Source: Thalassospiraceae bacterium LMO-JJ14 (GTDB lineage: Bacteria; Pseudomonadota; Alphaproteobacteria; Rhodospirillales; Casp-alpha2). From it: a stretch of DNA of 64,000 nt. The position numbers and the translations under genes are program-made. The notes under the pieces are model-generated. The model was not told the origin of the DNA. It did no database searches and saw only the letters and a program-made list of their open reading frames with translations. Shown here in pieces: positions 52,717 through 61,145 of this stretch. Location of the stretch: contig CP134604.1 of NCBI GenBank assembly GCA_021555105.2, positions 2,886,001-2,950,000 on the forward strand, given 5' to 3'. Each line of letters opens with the position of its first letter. Positions within the stretch are counted from its first letter, which is position 1.

Positions 52717-53490
52717 ATGATCATCGCACAAATATCGGATACCCATATTGATCCCGCGCACGAAAACGGGCCGGCACGCCTCGGCGACCTTGAGGCGTGT
52801 GTCGAAGACATCAACGCATTGGAACCGGCACCGGATCTCGTGATTCATACAGGCGACATGGCCCACGATGGGGATGAAGATAAATATCGCCTGGCGCTTG
52901 GCATCCTCAAGAATCTTAAAATGCCGTTGTTCATCTGCGCGGGAAACAGAGACGAGCGATCGTTGTTGACCGAGCGGTTCAGCATTGGACGCCGCCTGAT
53001 GCCCGACGCCCCATACGTTCAATACGTCGTCGATGATTTTCCGGTGCGTCTGGTCGCTCTCGATACATTGAGTGAACAAAGCAACCAGGGTTCATATTGT
53101 CAGGACCGGGCGGATAATTTGCGTGGTTATTTGTCATCGGACACGTCGAAACCAACGGTGGTTTTCATGCACCACCCGCCGTTCGAAATAGAGGAATCCG
53201 CATATCCCCGTCAGTTTGAGTCGTGGGAAAGCGCGGAACGTCTTGCCGGTGCGCTCAAAGGCCAGAACCACGTCGTGCGAGGTTTTTGCGGGCATTCCCA
53301 CCGTCATGCCGTGGGCACCGTCGCCGGTATTCCCTTCAGCACCGTCCCCAGCGTCGCCCGTGACCTTCGCTTGGGCGATTTTGCACCGGAGATGACGGAT
53401 ACCCCCGTCTACCACCTTCATACGTTCAATGGAGAAGATGCCTTCAGAACGGAAATACGCCCGGCATCGAAGCGCGCGTTTACTGTATAG
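52717..53490 (+). CDS. Calcineurin-like metallophosphoesterase (CpdA-like)
   Basis: 257-residue dimetal phosphoesterase with the full set of motifs: SDTHIDPA (about residues 7-14), HTGDMAHDGD, CAGNRDERS, HHPPFEIEE and FCGHSHRHA. Similar to cyclic-nucleotide phosphodiesterases of the CpdA type; other phosphate esters are possible. It follows the CysH-like gene by 70 bp on the same strand, and overlaps the convergent SlyD-like gene by 11 bp. Confidence 0.85.
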   Translation: MIIAQISDTHIDPAHENGPARLGDLEACVEDINALEPAPDLVIHTGDMAHDGDEDKYRLALGILKNLKMPLFICAGNRDERSLLTERFSIGRRLMPDAPYVQYVVDDFPVRLVALDTLSEQSNQGSYCQDRADNLRGYLSSDTSKPTVVFMHHPPFEIEESAYPRQFESWESAERLAGALKGQNHVVRGFCGHSHRHAVGTVAGIPFSTVPSVARDLRLGDFAPEMTDTPVYHLHTFNGEDAFRTEIRPASKRAFTV

Positions 53491-53992
53491 GCACGGTCAA
53501 GCCGGCATCGATATCCGGCTGGGCTTCGATGGGGCCGCCAATTTTAATTTCCTCTTCCGTCGCATCGCGAACGGAAAGAACCTTCAATTTGAAAATCACC
53601 TGGCGGCCGCAAAGCGGATGATTGCCGTCGACGGTTAGCGTCTCTTCATCCATCCGGGTAACGATAAACCGCTGCGATTTCCCTTTTTCGTTCTCGGTCA
53701 GGATCGAAGTGCCGACTTCACGATATTCCTCCGGTACGTTCTCGATCCGGTCCGTAAACACCAGGTTTTCATCTCTGGGGCCATATATCTGGTCACCATT
53801 GAAAGGGACTTCGATCTCATCGCCGGCAACCTTGCCGGCGAGAGCTTCAAGGACATCAGGCCCCAGAATTTCGTTGGCGCCGTGGACGTATCCAAGTGGA
53901 AACTCGACCGAAACCAGGACGTCGCCGGTTTTTTCGTCGATCACATCGTATTTCAGTTCGACGTATTTGTTGTCTTCTATCGTTTCGGTCAT
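53480..53992 (-). CDS. SlyD-like FKBP-type peptidyl-prolyl isomerase
   Basis: 170-residue cytoplasmic SlyD/FKBP protein: FKBP core split by an insert-in-flap segment with FPLGYVHGANEILGPDVLEA (about residues 31-50) and a C-terminal LTVDGNHPLCGRQVIFKLKV (about residues 118-137). SlyD proteins fold proteins and, when His-rich, help metal delivery; the His-rich tail is absent. It ends overlapping the phosphoesterase gene by 11 bp. Downstream of the small unknown gene by 20 bp. Confidence 0.87.
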   Translation of the reverse strand: MTETIEDNKYVELKYDVIDEKTGDVLVSVEFPLGYVHGANEILGPDVLEALAGKVAGDEIEVPFNGDQIYGPRDENLVFTDRIENVPEEYREVGTSILTENEKGKSQRFIVTRMDEETLTVDGNHPLCGRQVIFKLKVLSVRDATEEEIKIGGPIEAQPDIDAGLTVPIQ

Positions 53993-54012
53993 CTTGAACC
54001 CTTGCCGTTTAA

Positions 54013-54366
54013 TCAGAAGACTGAAGCGCCGAATATCTTGATCTCGTCATCCTGATTGAAACCGAGGACGAGGCGGCCAAGCCACTCGCCTTGCTTCTTT
54101 TTGCTACGCACCCGGTATAGAACCGTAACGTGTTCGCCGCGACGGATGATCCCGAGAAAGTCATAGACTTCGGAAAGTGACCGCGTCAGTTCGCTGTTCG
54201 CGAATTGCTTTCCGACTTCGATTTCGTTCAGGCCTTGGGTCAGGCTGTAATCGAAATTTCGGATGAACTTTCCGTAATCACCGTCATTGGACGCGCGAAC
54301 GAGTTCCGTCCACAAAGGCTCGGCAACGGCCAGAATTTCATCGTCCGAGAGTTTGATAATGTTCAT
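54013..54366 (-). CDS. Unknown protein, possible NTF2-like fold
   Basis: 117 residues without signal peptide or cysteines. An N-terminal helical part (AEPLWTELVRASNDGDYGKF) and a beta-rich C-terminal half ending in EWLGRLVLGFNQDDEIKIFG look like small NTF2-like domains, but this is a fold guess. The gene is on the strand of the apr genes, beyond their terminator, and 20 bp before the SlyD-like gene. ATG 54366; function unknown. Confidence 0.7.
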   Translation of the reverse strand: MNIIKLSDDEILAVAEPLWTELVRASNDGDYGKFIRNFDYSLTQGLNEIEVGKQFANSELTRSLSEVYDFLGIIRRGEHVTVLYRVRSKKKQGEWLGRLVLGFNQDDEIKIFGASVF

Positions 54367-54408
54367 TTGTATCCTCAGTCATGCGGAAGCGGAATCTCGC
54401 AGGGTCAC

Positions 54409-54446
54409 AAAAAAAGATCAACATGTGACTGCTGATCTTTTTTAAA
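54409..54446 (-). terminator. Terminator after the apr operon
   Basis: Inverted repeat AAAAAAGATCA / TGATCTTTTTT with a 12-base loop; a T-run follows the stem on the minus strand. The stem is weak in GC. It lies 49 bp beyond the aprA stop. A second GC-rich repeat (CCGCCAGG/CCTGGCGG, 54450-54481) lies between it and aprA and may help. Confidence 0.6.
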
Positions 54447-54494
54447 CGCCCGCCAGGAATTCAAAGAGAACGCCTGGCGGATGTTTATATATGC

Positions 54495-56378
54495 TTATTC
54501 GGCCGCAGCCACTTCATCATCATCGACAAGATGATACAGCGGCGCTTTTTCCATCGTGTATTCGCCGGTCTTAGGATCGCGGCGCGATACGGTCAGGACA
54601 TGCCAGTTCTCATCGTCGAGTTTCATGGCATCGCCACGGTAGTAGTAGCCCGGCCAACGGGTTTCCTTACGGAACAAGGTGTGCTGCAAGACGCACTCCG
54701 AAGCCCGGTGGCGGTGTTTGACTTCCCAGGCCCGAAGTAATTCGTGCAGGTCCTGGGCCGCAATCTTCTCAAGATCCTCTTCCATGATTTTGAGTTTCTT
54801 GAGGCCGATGCTCAGGAGTTTGTCGTTGGTCATATAGTTGACCGTGACACCCCCGCCGTACTCGTCCATCAACTTCTGCAGGCGGTCGAGTGCCTGCCGC
54901 GGGTTGTGGTAGTTCGGGTTGACCGTACCGGCGACGATTTCGTTGCGGTGGACCTTGTAATGTTCAAGCGGTTTGAAGACCTCTTCCTTGCGGTCGAAGA
55001 TCTGCTTTTCCGAAACAGTGATCCCCTCGGCCTTGCCGTCATCGATGTACTTGCAAGCGGCTTTCGCGGCCAGGCGGCCTTCGGTGAACGAACCCGACGA
55101 AAACGCATGCGGCGTACCGCCGACTGCGTCGCCGGCGCCGAACAGGCCTTCGATGGTCGTCATCCGGTTATAGCCCCAGAAGTACTCGGGCGGCGAAATG
55201 TCCTCAGGACCTGAGCACCATGCCCCGCAACCGGTGGCATGGGACCCCATGACGTACGGCTCGGAGGTGGTCAGTTCCGGATTTTCATTCTTCGGATCGA
55301 CGTCGGTCGCAGCCCACAGAACGGCCTGGCCGACGGTCATACCAAGGAAGTTATGCCAGCCGATTTCTTCCAGATGCGGATCCTGGAACGAGTGCATGGT
55401 GACCATGTGGATCGGCCCGCGGCCTGCGTTCACTTCATGAATGATGCAGTGGTTACGAAGGCACGTCGGGATCGGGCGGTGGGTAAGGTGCGAAACTTCG
55501 GGGTCCAGATATTCCTTACCGACCAGCTTCTGCAATTCGGGGAACCACTTGGATTCGTACTCTTCGCCGTAGGCGTTCTGCGTATAGGTCTTGAGGTGCA
55601 GGAAGTAAGCACCGACCGGGCCGTAACCGTCTTTGAAGCGGGCCAGAACGATGCGGTTTTCCATCTGCGTCATCTTGGCGCCGGCATTGATCATCAATGC
55701 GTAGGCGGAACCAGAAGACCAGGGTGCATACCAGACACGGCCTGCACCCTCGCCGACGGAACGCGGCTTGAAGATGTTGGACGCCCCGCCTGCACCGCAG
55801 ATCACGGTCTTCGATTTGAAGACATGGAAATCGCCGGTCCGGACATTGAAGCCGACGGCGCCCGCAACGCGGTTTTCCTTGGCTTCGTCCATCAGCAAGT
55901 GCGTGACGCAGATACGGTTGAATACCTTGTCGGCGTTTTTCTTCGCCGCCTCGGCGACAATCGGCTTGTAGGATTCGCCGTGGATCATGATCTGCCAGCG
56001 GCCTTCGCGCAGGAAGGAGCCTTTCTCCTTGTCGCGCATAATCGGCAGGCCCCAATCTTCAAAATTGTGAACCGTGGAATCCACGTGGCGCGCCATATCG
56101 AACAGAAGATCTTCGCGGACCATGCCCATCAGATCGATCCGCGCATAGCGTACGTGATCTTCCGGATTGTTCTCGCCGAAGCGGGTGCCCATGTAGCAGT
56201 TGATCGCGTACAGCCCCTGAGCGACGGCGCCGGAGCGGTCGATGTTGGCCTTTTCGGCGATCACGATTTTCTTGTCCTGGCCCCAATAGCGGGCTTCGAA
56301 AGCTGCACCGGTGCCGCCAAGTCCTGCGCCGGCGACCAAGACGTCGATGTTGTCTTCTACGATCGTTTTATAAGCCAT
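54495..56378 (-). CDS. aprA: Adenylylsulfate (APS) reductase alpha subunit
   Basis: 627-residue flavoprotein that interconverts sulfite plus AMP and APS; in this organism it would run in the oxidative direction. FAD-binding GAGLGGTGAAFEARYWGQDK (about residues 17-36); the typical RSGAVAQGLYAINCYMG and CGAGGASNIFKPRSVGEG are present. Size is in the family range. Last gene of aprM-aprB-aprA: its start overlaps the aprB stop by one base. A Sat enzyme is encoded about 4 kb away. Dissimilatory sulfate reduction is unlikely, as no dsrAB is seen. Confidence 0.95.
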   Translation of the reverse strand: MAYKTIVEDNIDVLVAGAGLGGTGAAFEARYWGQDKKIVIAEKANIDRSGAVAQGLYAINCYMGTRFGENNPEDHVRYARIDLMGMVREDLLFDMARHVDSTVHNFEDWGLPIMRDKEKGSFLREGRWQIMIHGESYKPIVAEAAKKNADKVFNRICVTHLLMDEAKENRVAGAVGFNVRTGDFHVFKSKTVICGAGGASNIFKPRSVGEGAGRVWYAPWSSGSAYALMINAGAKMTQMENRIVLARFKDGYGPVGAYFLHLKTYTQNAYGEEYESKWFPELQKLVGKEYLDPEVSHLTHRPIPTCLRNHCIIHEVNAGRGPIHMVTMHSFQDPHLEEIGWHNFLGMTVGQAVLWAATDVDPKNENPELTTSEPYVMGSHATGCGAWCSGPEDISPPEYFWGYNRMTTIEGLFGAGDAVGGTPHAFSSGSFTEGRLAAKAACKYIDDGKAEGITVSEKQIFDRKEEVFKPLEHYKVHRNEIVAGTVNPNYHNPRQALDRLQKLMDEYGGGVTVNYMTNDKLLSIGLKKLKIMEEDLEKIAAQDLHELLRAWEVKHRHRASECVLQHTLFRKETRWPGYYYRGDAMKLDDENWHVLTVSRRDPKTGEYTMEKAPLYHLVDDDEVAAAE

Positions 56379-56860
56379 CAGTAGTACACCCCTACCTTCA
56401 TCTTGAGACCATTGGATTCCAGGGTGTGCACATCGCCGTCATCCATGCGGATGTATTTCGGCTCGCTGTACAGTTGCTGGCTGTCGCGCTGTTCCTGGGT
56501 CGGTGCCGTTTCCTTCCTGAGGTCCGGGGTTGCCGAGCCCCAAGGTTTCGTGGTGATCGGCGCCAGCAGGTTAAGGTCCTTTTCGCCATTGCGGAATTTA
56601 ATACGCCAGGCAATGACGCCCTTTTCCTCATCGCGAATGACGCGGACACTGTGACCGAGCGGTGCGAAATCCGCATAGCCACGTACGTCGATCGCGTTCT
56701 GCGGGCAAGCTTTCACGCAGGAATAACATTCCCAGCACATATTCGGTTCGATGTTATAGGCACGCCGGTACGTCTTATCGATGTGCATGATATCGGACGG
56801 GCAGATATCGACGCAGTGGCCGCATCCGTCGCATCGGGTCATATATACAAAAGTAGGCAT
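56378..56860 (-). CDS. aprB: APS reductase beta subunit (ferredoxin)
   Basis: 160-residue iron-sulfur subunit with two 4Fe-4S motifs: CDGCGHCVDICP (about residues 10-21) and CWECYSCVKACP (about residues 42-53). The C-terminal tail (residues about 80-160) wraps around AprA in known structures. It carries electrons from AprA to AprM. Start 42 bp after the aprM stop; overlaps aprA by one base. Confidence 0.95.
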   Translation of the reverse strand: MPTFVYMTRCDGCGHCVDICPSDIMHIDKTYRRAYNIEPNMCWECYSCVKACPQNAIDVRGYADFAPLGHSVRVIRDEEKGVIAWRIKFRNGEKDLNLLAPITTKPWGSATPDLRKETAPTQEQRDSQQLYSEPKYIRMDDGDVHTLESNGLKMKVGVYY

Positions 56861-56902
56861 CGTGATGTTTCTCTCTGTTCAGAATTTTGTTTCGCTTTGG
56901 GC

Positions 56903-57745
56903 TCAGTAATGGCGTGGCGCTTCGCGCTTGATGCCGAGGCCCATGTAGGACGGCTTGCTGCCCAGGTATTCCGGGATATCGGGGAAACGCTGCTGTAACG
57001 CCGGGTCCGACAGATCGCCCAGTTCCGGCAGGTTTTCCATGGAGCCGTCTGCTTTGATGACACGCTTGTTGAATGCGGCTGCCGGCTTGAAGAACATGTG
57101 CGCGAACTTCGACCACAGGACACCGCCGAAAAGCACCGTCGAGGAAATCAGGAACAAGGCCAGCAGAAGCGTGTTCAAGGTGCCGCCCGCTGATTGCGTG
57201 AGAGACCACAGGAACCCGAAGGTCGTAGTGCCGAGAAGCGAAAGAATGAAAAGGTCCGCCTTGACGAGGTGGTACCATTTGTTGGCTTCCGCGGCGATGT
57301 CGACACGGATGAAGAACCAGAACCAGAAACCGCCGACCATCACCATAAGGGCGCCCAGATGCCAAAGCTGCGAGACAATGGCCGGGGCGGCGTCGCTCGG
57401 ATAGGCGAATACCAGGGCAACGGTCGTCAGGATAAACAAGATGAAGCCGTACATCGTCAGCAGGTGCGCAATGCGGCGCTTCGGGTTGCAGAATTCGGCG
57501 GATGTCGCCACGTCGATGACCGCGGTCTGAACGGCGATACCGGCTTTGTCGCCTGCGCTCAGTTCACGGGTGCGTGCGGCTTCGGCAGCCTTGGCTTTGG
57601 CGAAAAAGTACTTGGCGCTTCTCTTGTGGATGATGTCGACAAGCGTACCGCCGACGACCAGAAGGAACATCAAAACGACGTACCCCTGAATGACGTCAAG
57701 CGGGATCGTCGTCACAAGATCAGCAAATGGATTACTGGCGAACAT
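56903..57745 (-). CDS. aprM: AprM, membrane anchor for APS reductase
   Basis: 280 residues with about five hydrophobic segments (about residues 18-40, 93-115, 125-147, 163-180, 190-215) and no haem or Fe-S motif. The gene order aprM-aprB-aprA and its type match AprM of some sulfur oxidisers, which replaces the QmoABC complex as electron link to the quinone pool. It carries no close relation to Qmo. First gene of the operon. Confidence 0.87.
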   Translation of the reverse strand: MFASNPFADLVTTIPLDVIQGYVVLMFLLVVGGTLVDIIHKRSAKYFFAKAKAAEAARTRELSAGDKAGIAVQTAVIDVATSAEFCNPKRRIAHLLTMYGFILFILTTVALVFAYPSDAAPAIVSQLWHLGALMVMVGGFWFWFFIRVDIAAEANKWYHLVKADLFILSLLGTTTFGFLWSLTQSAGGTLNTLLLALFLISSTVLFGGVLWSKFAHMFFKPAAAFNKRVIKADGSMENLPELGDLSDPALQQRFPDIPEYLGSKPSYMGLGIKREAPRHY

Positions 57746-58139
57746 AGATGTCTCCCCGTTTCACAGCCCTAATTTCTTGAAATCCCCTGCGACAGGTCTT
57801 CCTAATTGCCGTTTATTATATGAAGGCCGAATATAAAAGTAACGTATTTTGATAATCCTCACGGCTAAAAAATTGTATAATTCGCAAATAATGGACACTT
57901 CGGGACCCGACTAACAATTTTTATTTCTTGAACCAACAAGATCAGCTTATGAATAGGTTGGTGTTGCTACCTATCTGACCAAGTAGGCATTAGAATTCGT
58001 TCAAAAAGCTGCTTCCCTCCTGCACCGTCATCCTATAAATTCGGAAATTGAAATGTGAACATTACTCTTCGGGATCGGATGCTTTGCCGCGATGCGGCCG
58101 GCAGTCCCGGTGAGCAGTCAAACGACGGGGAGATCACCG
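57746..58139. promoter_or_regulatory. Divergent control region of aprM and a small gene
   Basis: 394 bp without a gene. GAATATA at 57829-57835 with TTATTATATGAA upstream resembles the CATATTC motif and lies 84 bp upstream of aprM. The stretch 57800-57990 is AT-rich. I see no riboswitch. Confidence 0.45.
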
Positions 58140-58298
58140 ATGGCCAATGTAGACAAGAATGCGCCGGTTCCTGAAGGCAAGACAAAGTACTACACCACGA
58201 AGCAGCAACCGGCGAACAAGGAAGGTTTCGTCGGATACCATACCGATTGGGTCGCGTGGCATAAGGAAGTACCGTACGAAACCCCCAAGAAACCGTGA
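58140..58298 (+). CDS. Small hydrophilic protein of unknown function
   Basis: 52 residues, polar, rich in Lys and Pro, with aromatic motif YHTDWVAWHKEV (about residues 34-45). No signal peptide. GGAGA is 6 bp upstream of the ATG and a clean terminator follows, so it looks like an expressed monocistronic gene. No family recognised. It sits divergent from the apr operon. Confidence 0.65.
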   Translation: MANVDKNAPVPEGKTKYYTTKQQPANKEGFVGYHTDWVAWHKEVPYETPKKP

Positions 58299-58340
58299 GC
58301 GGTTCCGGTCAGCTGTAAGCTGCCTGAATAAGCACGAAAC

Positions 58341-58368
58341 AGGAGGCGTTTACGCCTCCTTTTCTTTT
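58341..58368 (+). terminator. Rho-independent terminator after the small gene
   Basis: AGGAGGCG / CGCCTCCT stem with a 4-base loop (58341-58360), then TTTCTTTTG. Placed 42 bp after the stop. Confidence 0.85.
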
Positions 58369-58379
58369 GTCCCGACGGC

Positions 58380-59138
58380 TTAGCTGGCGCCGGTTATTTT
58401 CTTGAGAAATTCGGCGCGTCGCTCACGATCCATAACGACGCTTTCTTCCGTCGGCTCGCCATGCAGATACCATTCCCCCGGGCCGTCATCGTATTCGACG
58501 GCGGGGCCGTCTTCGCGGTGCAGCCAGCCGTTCACCCACCACTGGCGCATGATGTGTTCCTCGATCACGGCGGGGCCGTCGTCACGGTGACGCACGCCGT
58601 TGACCCACCACTGCTGCACGCCGTCCGGGCGAATGACCGCCGGGCCGTCTTCGCGATGCGCGATCCCGTTCACATGCCATTCCTGGGTGCCGTCGGATTC
58701 CATGATGGCGGGCCCGTCGTCACGGTGCAATTTACCGTTCTGCCACCATTCCCTGCTGCCGTCGTTGTGCTCGACGGCAGGGCCGTCGTCGCGGTGTTGC
58801 TTGCCATGGCGGAACCAGACACGTGTGCCGTCAGGGCGTTCGACGGCGGGACCGTCTTCACGGTGCAGCTTATCATTCAGACGCCACTCGATCATACCGT
58901 CTTCGGCTTCGGTTCGCTGCGGCGTCTGCTGAAGCTGGCCGTTCAGCCAGTATTCCTTGCTGCCGTCCGCGTGCTCGACGGCAGGGCCATCCTCGCGATG
59001 CTGTTTGCCGTGTTTGAACCAGACCCGGGTTCCGTTCGGTTTTTCCACGGCAGGACCGTCTTCGCGGTGCAGTTTCCCATCGAGACGCCACTCGACCGTT
59101 CCGTCTTCTTTTTCGATTTTTTCCGGTGTTTCGGGCAT
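58380..59138 (-). CDS. Tandem-repeat protein with HREDGPAV repeats
   Basis: 252-residue soluble protein made of about ten repeats of roughly 18-24 residues. The core is W-x-x-x-G-K-x-H-R-(E/D)-D-G-P-A-V-(E/I) with a following PDGT or DGS turn; eight repeats are clear and two degenerate. It resembles MORN-like beta repeats but is a distinct pattern. No signal peptide, transmembrane segment or catalytic site. Repeats probably form a long beta sheet. Its length and repeat number likely vary between strains. No function known; the two neighbours are small unknown genes. Confidence 0.75.
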   Translation of the reverse strand: MPETPEKIEKEDGTVEWRLDGKLHREDGPAVEKPNGTRVWFKHGKQHREDGPAVEHADGSKEYWLNGQLQQTPQRTEAEDGMIEWRLNDKLHREDGPAVERPDGTRVWFRHGKQHRDDGPAVEHNDGSREWWQNGKLHRDDGPAIMESDGTQEWHVNGIAHREDGPAVIRPDGVQQWWVNGVRHRDDGPAVIEEHIMRQWWVNGWLHREDGPAVEYDDGPGEWYLHGEPTEESVVMDRERRAEFLKKITGAS

Positions 59139-59234
59139 TCAGATAATCCGTTTCAATGTGACGTTGCCAGACAATGAGCCGTTTCCTCGGCAAGGTGATC
59201 GTTCTATACAACAGATTGAGGAATGGAGAAAACG

Positions 59235-59420
59235 ATGCCAAATGTCGAAGTTCGGGATGCTGATGGAAGCTTGCTCCATACGTATCAGATCATTGTGGAA
59301 GAATACGGCACCCTGATCAAAGACGATCATGTCATCGAGATTGCGAAACTAAACGCTATCGAAGACGAACTCGTTTCCGAAGACCGGGCCGGTGAGCTGA
59401 CTTTCAACGTCGTCGCTTAA
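59235..59420 (+). CDS. Small conserved-looking protein of unknown function
   Basis: 61 residues, acidic, beginning MPNVEVRDADGSLLHTYQII. No cysteines and no signal. The ATG at 59235 follows GGAGA at 5 bp; the ATG at 59223 lies too near an alternative site. It lies divergent from the repeat-protein gene and convergent with sat, with a 10-bp-stem hairpin (59421-59444) after the stop. No family recognised. Confidence 0.6.
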   Translation: MPNVEVRDADGSLLHTYQIIVEEYGTLIKDDHVIEIAKLNAIEDELVSEDRAGELTFNVVA

Positions 59421-59456
59421 GCCCGATCGGGATTCCGACCGGGCAAACAGTAGCGT

Positions 59457-60731
59457 TCAGTCCTTCAACGAACCGTAATAAGCCTGAAGCACGGCGACGA
59501 CTTCGGGCCGGGAAAATTCCCCCGGCACCTGTTCCTTGTTCGCGAACATCTCGCGGAGCCGGGTACCGGAAATCTGAAGCTTCGTCTCGGGGCCGTATTT
59601 GCATGGGCGCGGTGGCGCTTTACCTGTCGCGACATCAGCCGAAATCTTGAGCCGTTCGGCCTCCGTGGCGATCGAGCCGTCCTCGCGCTCATAACAGACC
59701 TTCCCCGTCGCCATCCCGCCACACTGGTGGCAGAAAAACGTGATATCGATCTTCAGCGGCTTGGTGACCAGGCTCCCTTCCGGGATCGTGTCGAATATGT
59801 CGTGCGCGTCGAACGGCCCATAGTAATCGCCGACACCGGCGTGGTCGCGGCCGACGACAAGGTGCGAACACCCGAAGTTCTGGCGGAACAGAGCGTGCAG
59901 CAGTGCCTCCCTGGGACCGGCATAGCGCATCTCGATCGGATAGCCGGCCTGCACCACCGTTGCCGGCGCGAAGTAATTCTGCACGAGGGCATCGATCGCC
60001 TTGACGCGGACATCGGCAGGAATGTCGCCGGGCTTGAGCGCACCGAGAACTTGGTGGATCAGCAAGCCGTCACATACTTCGACGGCTGTTTTGGCCAGGA
60101 ATTCATGCGAGCAATGCATCGGGTTGCGGGTCTGAAACGCGGCAACCGTTTTCCAGCCCTTTTCAGCGAAAAGTGCGCGGGTTTCGAGCGGACGAAGGTA
60201 GAGACCGGCATATGTTTCCGGGAAGTGACCTTCGGAAACAACGCGTACGGCGCCGCCCAGATTGACAGGGCCTTGTTCCAACACCTTTTGTACGCCCGGA
60301 TGTTTCGGGTCGGTTGTGCCATAAACACTTGAGCATTCGAGGTCTTTGTCGATGCCGTATTTTTCGCGAACCACCATCGTTGCGAGAATCTCGCCCGTGT
60401 CGCCGTCGGTCAGCGCGACCTCCTCGTCCGGGGCGATACTGTCGGCGAGGTCTTGCGTGGCCGACAGGGTGATCGGAATGGGCCAGAAAACACCGTTCGA
60501 AAGCTGCATATCAACACAGCTCCCACGCCAGTCATCATGCCCCATGAAGCCGGTCAGCGGTGTGTAAGCACCCATCCCCAACATCAACAGGTCCGAGACT
60601 TCCCGGCTTGAAAGCGGCACCTTCTTGAGTGCCTGCGCGCGTGCTATTTCGGCGTCTCTATCTGCTTCTGCAAGCAGCAACTGTTGAATGCTTTCTGCAC
60701 CGTGTGGCGGCACCAATTCCGACATATTCAT
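59457..60731 (-). CDS. sat: Sulfate adenylyltransferase (ATP sulfurylase), homooligomeric Sat
   Basis: 424-residue dissimilatory-type ATP sulfurylase. It makes ATP and sulfate from APS and pyrophosphate here. Active-site motif [15 protein letters not shown] (about residues 201-215) with the QxRNP and HxxH elements, and [20 protein letters not shown]. There is also a zinc-like set of cysteines ([14 protein letters not shown], about residues 337-350), as in related Sat proteins. GAGG stands 4 bp before the ATG at 60731. Monocistronic, with a CACATTC motif 81 bp upstream. AprA is its natural partner. Confidence 0.94.
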   Translation of the reverse strand: MNMSELVPPHGAESIQQLLLAEADRDAEIARAQALKKVPLSSREVSDLLMLGMGAYTPLTGFMGHDDWRGSCVDMQLSNGVFWPIPITLSATQDLADSIAPDEEVALTDGDTGEILATMVVREKYGIDKDLECSSVYGTTDPKHPGVQKVLEQGPVNLGGAVRVVSEGHFPETYAGLYLRPLETRALFAEKGWKTVAAFQTRNPMHCSHEFLAKTAVEVCDGLLIHQVLGALKPGDIPADVRVKAIDALVQNYFAPATVVQAGYPIEMRYAGPREALLHALFRQNFGCSHLVVGRDHAGVGDYYGPFDAHDIFDTIPEGSLVTKPLKIDITFFCHQCGGMATGKVCYEREDGSIATEAERLKISADVATGKAPPRPCKYGPETKLQISGTRLREMFANKEQVPGEFSRPEVVAVLQAYYGSLKD

Positions 60732-60811
60732 ACTTCCTCAACCCACTTCAATTTTATTGCCAATACCACGACGGCAATTTCATAGGCGCTAATGCATACA
60801 CAGTCCCGCTA

Positions 60812-60830
60812 CACATTCAATAATTTATAA
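60812..60830. promoter_or_regulatory. CACATTC motif in the sat promoter
   Basis: CACATTCAATAATTTATAAA at 60812-60831, with an AT-rich flank, 81 bp upstream of sat. One base off the CATATTC heptamer. Confidence 0.33.
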
Positions 60831-60881
60831 ATGTAATTCGTCCTTCGGAACTTGGGCGATCTTGCAAACGGCCCGGACAGC

Positions 60882-60917
60882 AAAAAGCCCCTAACCTTTT
60901 GAGTTAGGGGCTTTTTT
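60882..60917 (-). terminator. Rho-independent terminator of the rRNA operon
   Basis: Strong stem AAAAAGCCCCTAAC / GTTAGGGGCTTTTT with a 7-base loop. It follows the tRNA gene on the minus strand. Confidence 0.92.
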
Positions 60918-60920
60918 TAT

Positions 60921-60997
<77 letters not shown>

Positions 60998-61145
60998 TCA
61001 ATGTCGCAAAACCGGTGGAACGACGTCCCGAACGTGGTTTTGCGCAAACACTTCAGCTGCACCGTTGCGGGCATGAATGGATTGACCGAAGCGGTACAGA
61101 AGAAGAAAGAGGAACGATTGTTTTGTTTGCCTTGCGTTTCGAAGA

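Noticed and set aside
58461..59177. 238-residue plus-strand frame over the repeat gene
   Set aside because: It mirrors the repeats of the minus-strand gene; codon-level repeat structure makes both strands open. The minus-strand protein is the hydrophilic, regular one.
59421..59444. GC-rich hairpin between a small gene and sat as a terminator
   Set aside because: The stem is good but there is no T-run on either side, so it is mentioned only with the small gene.
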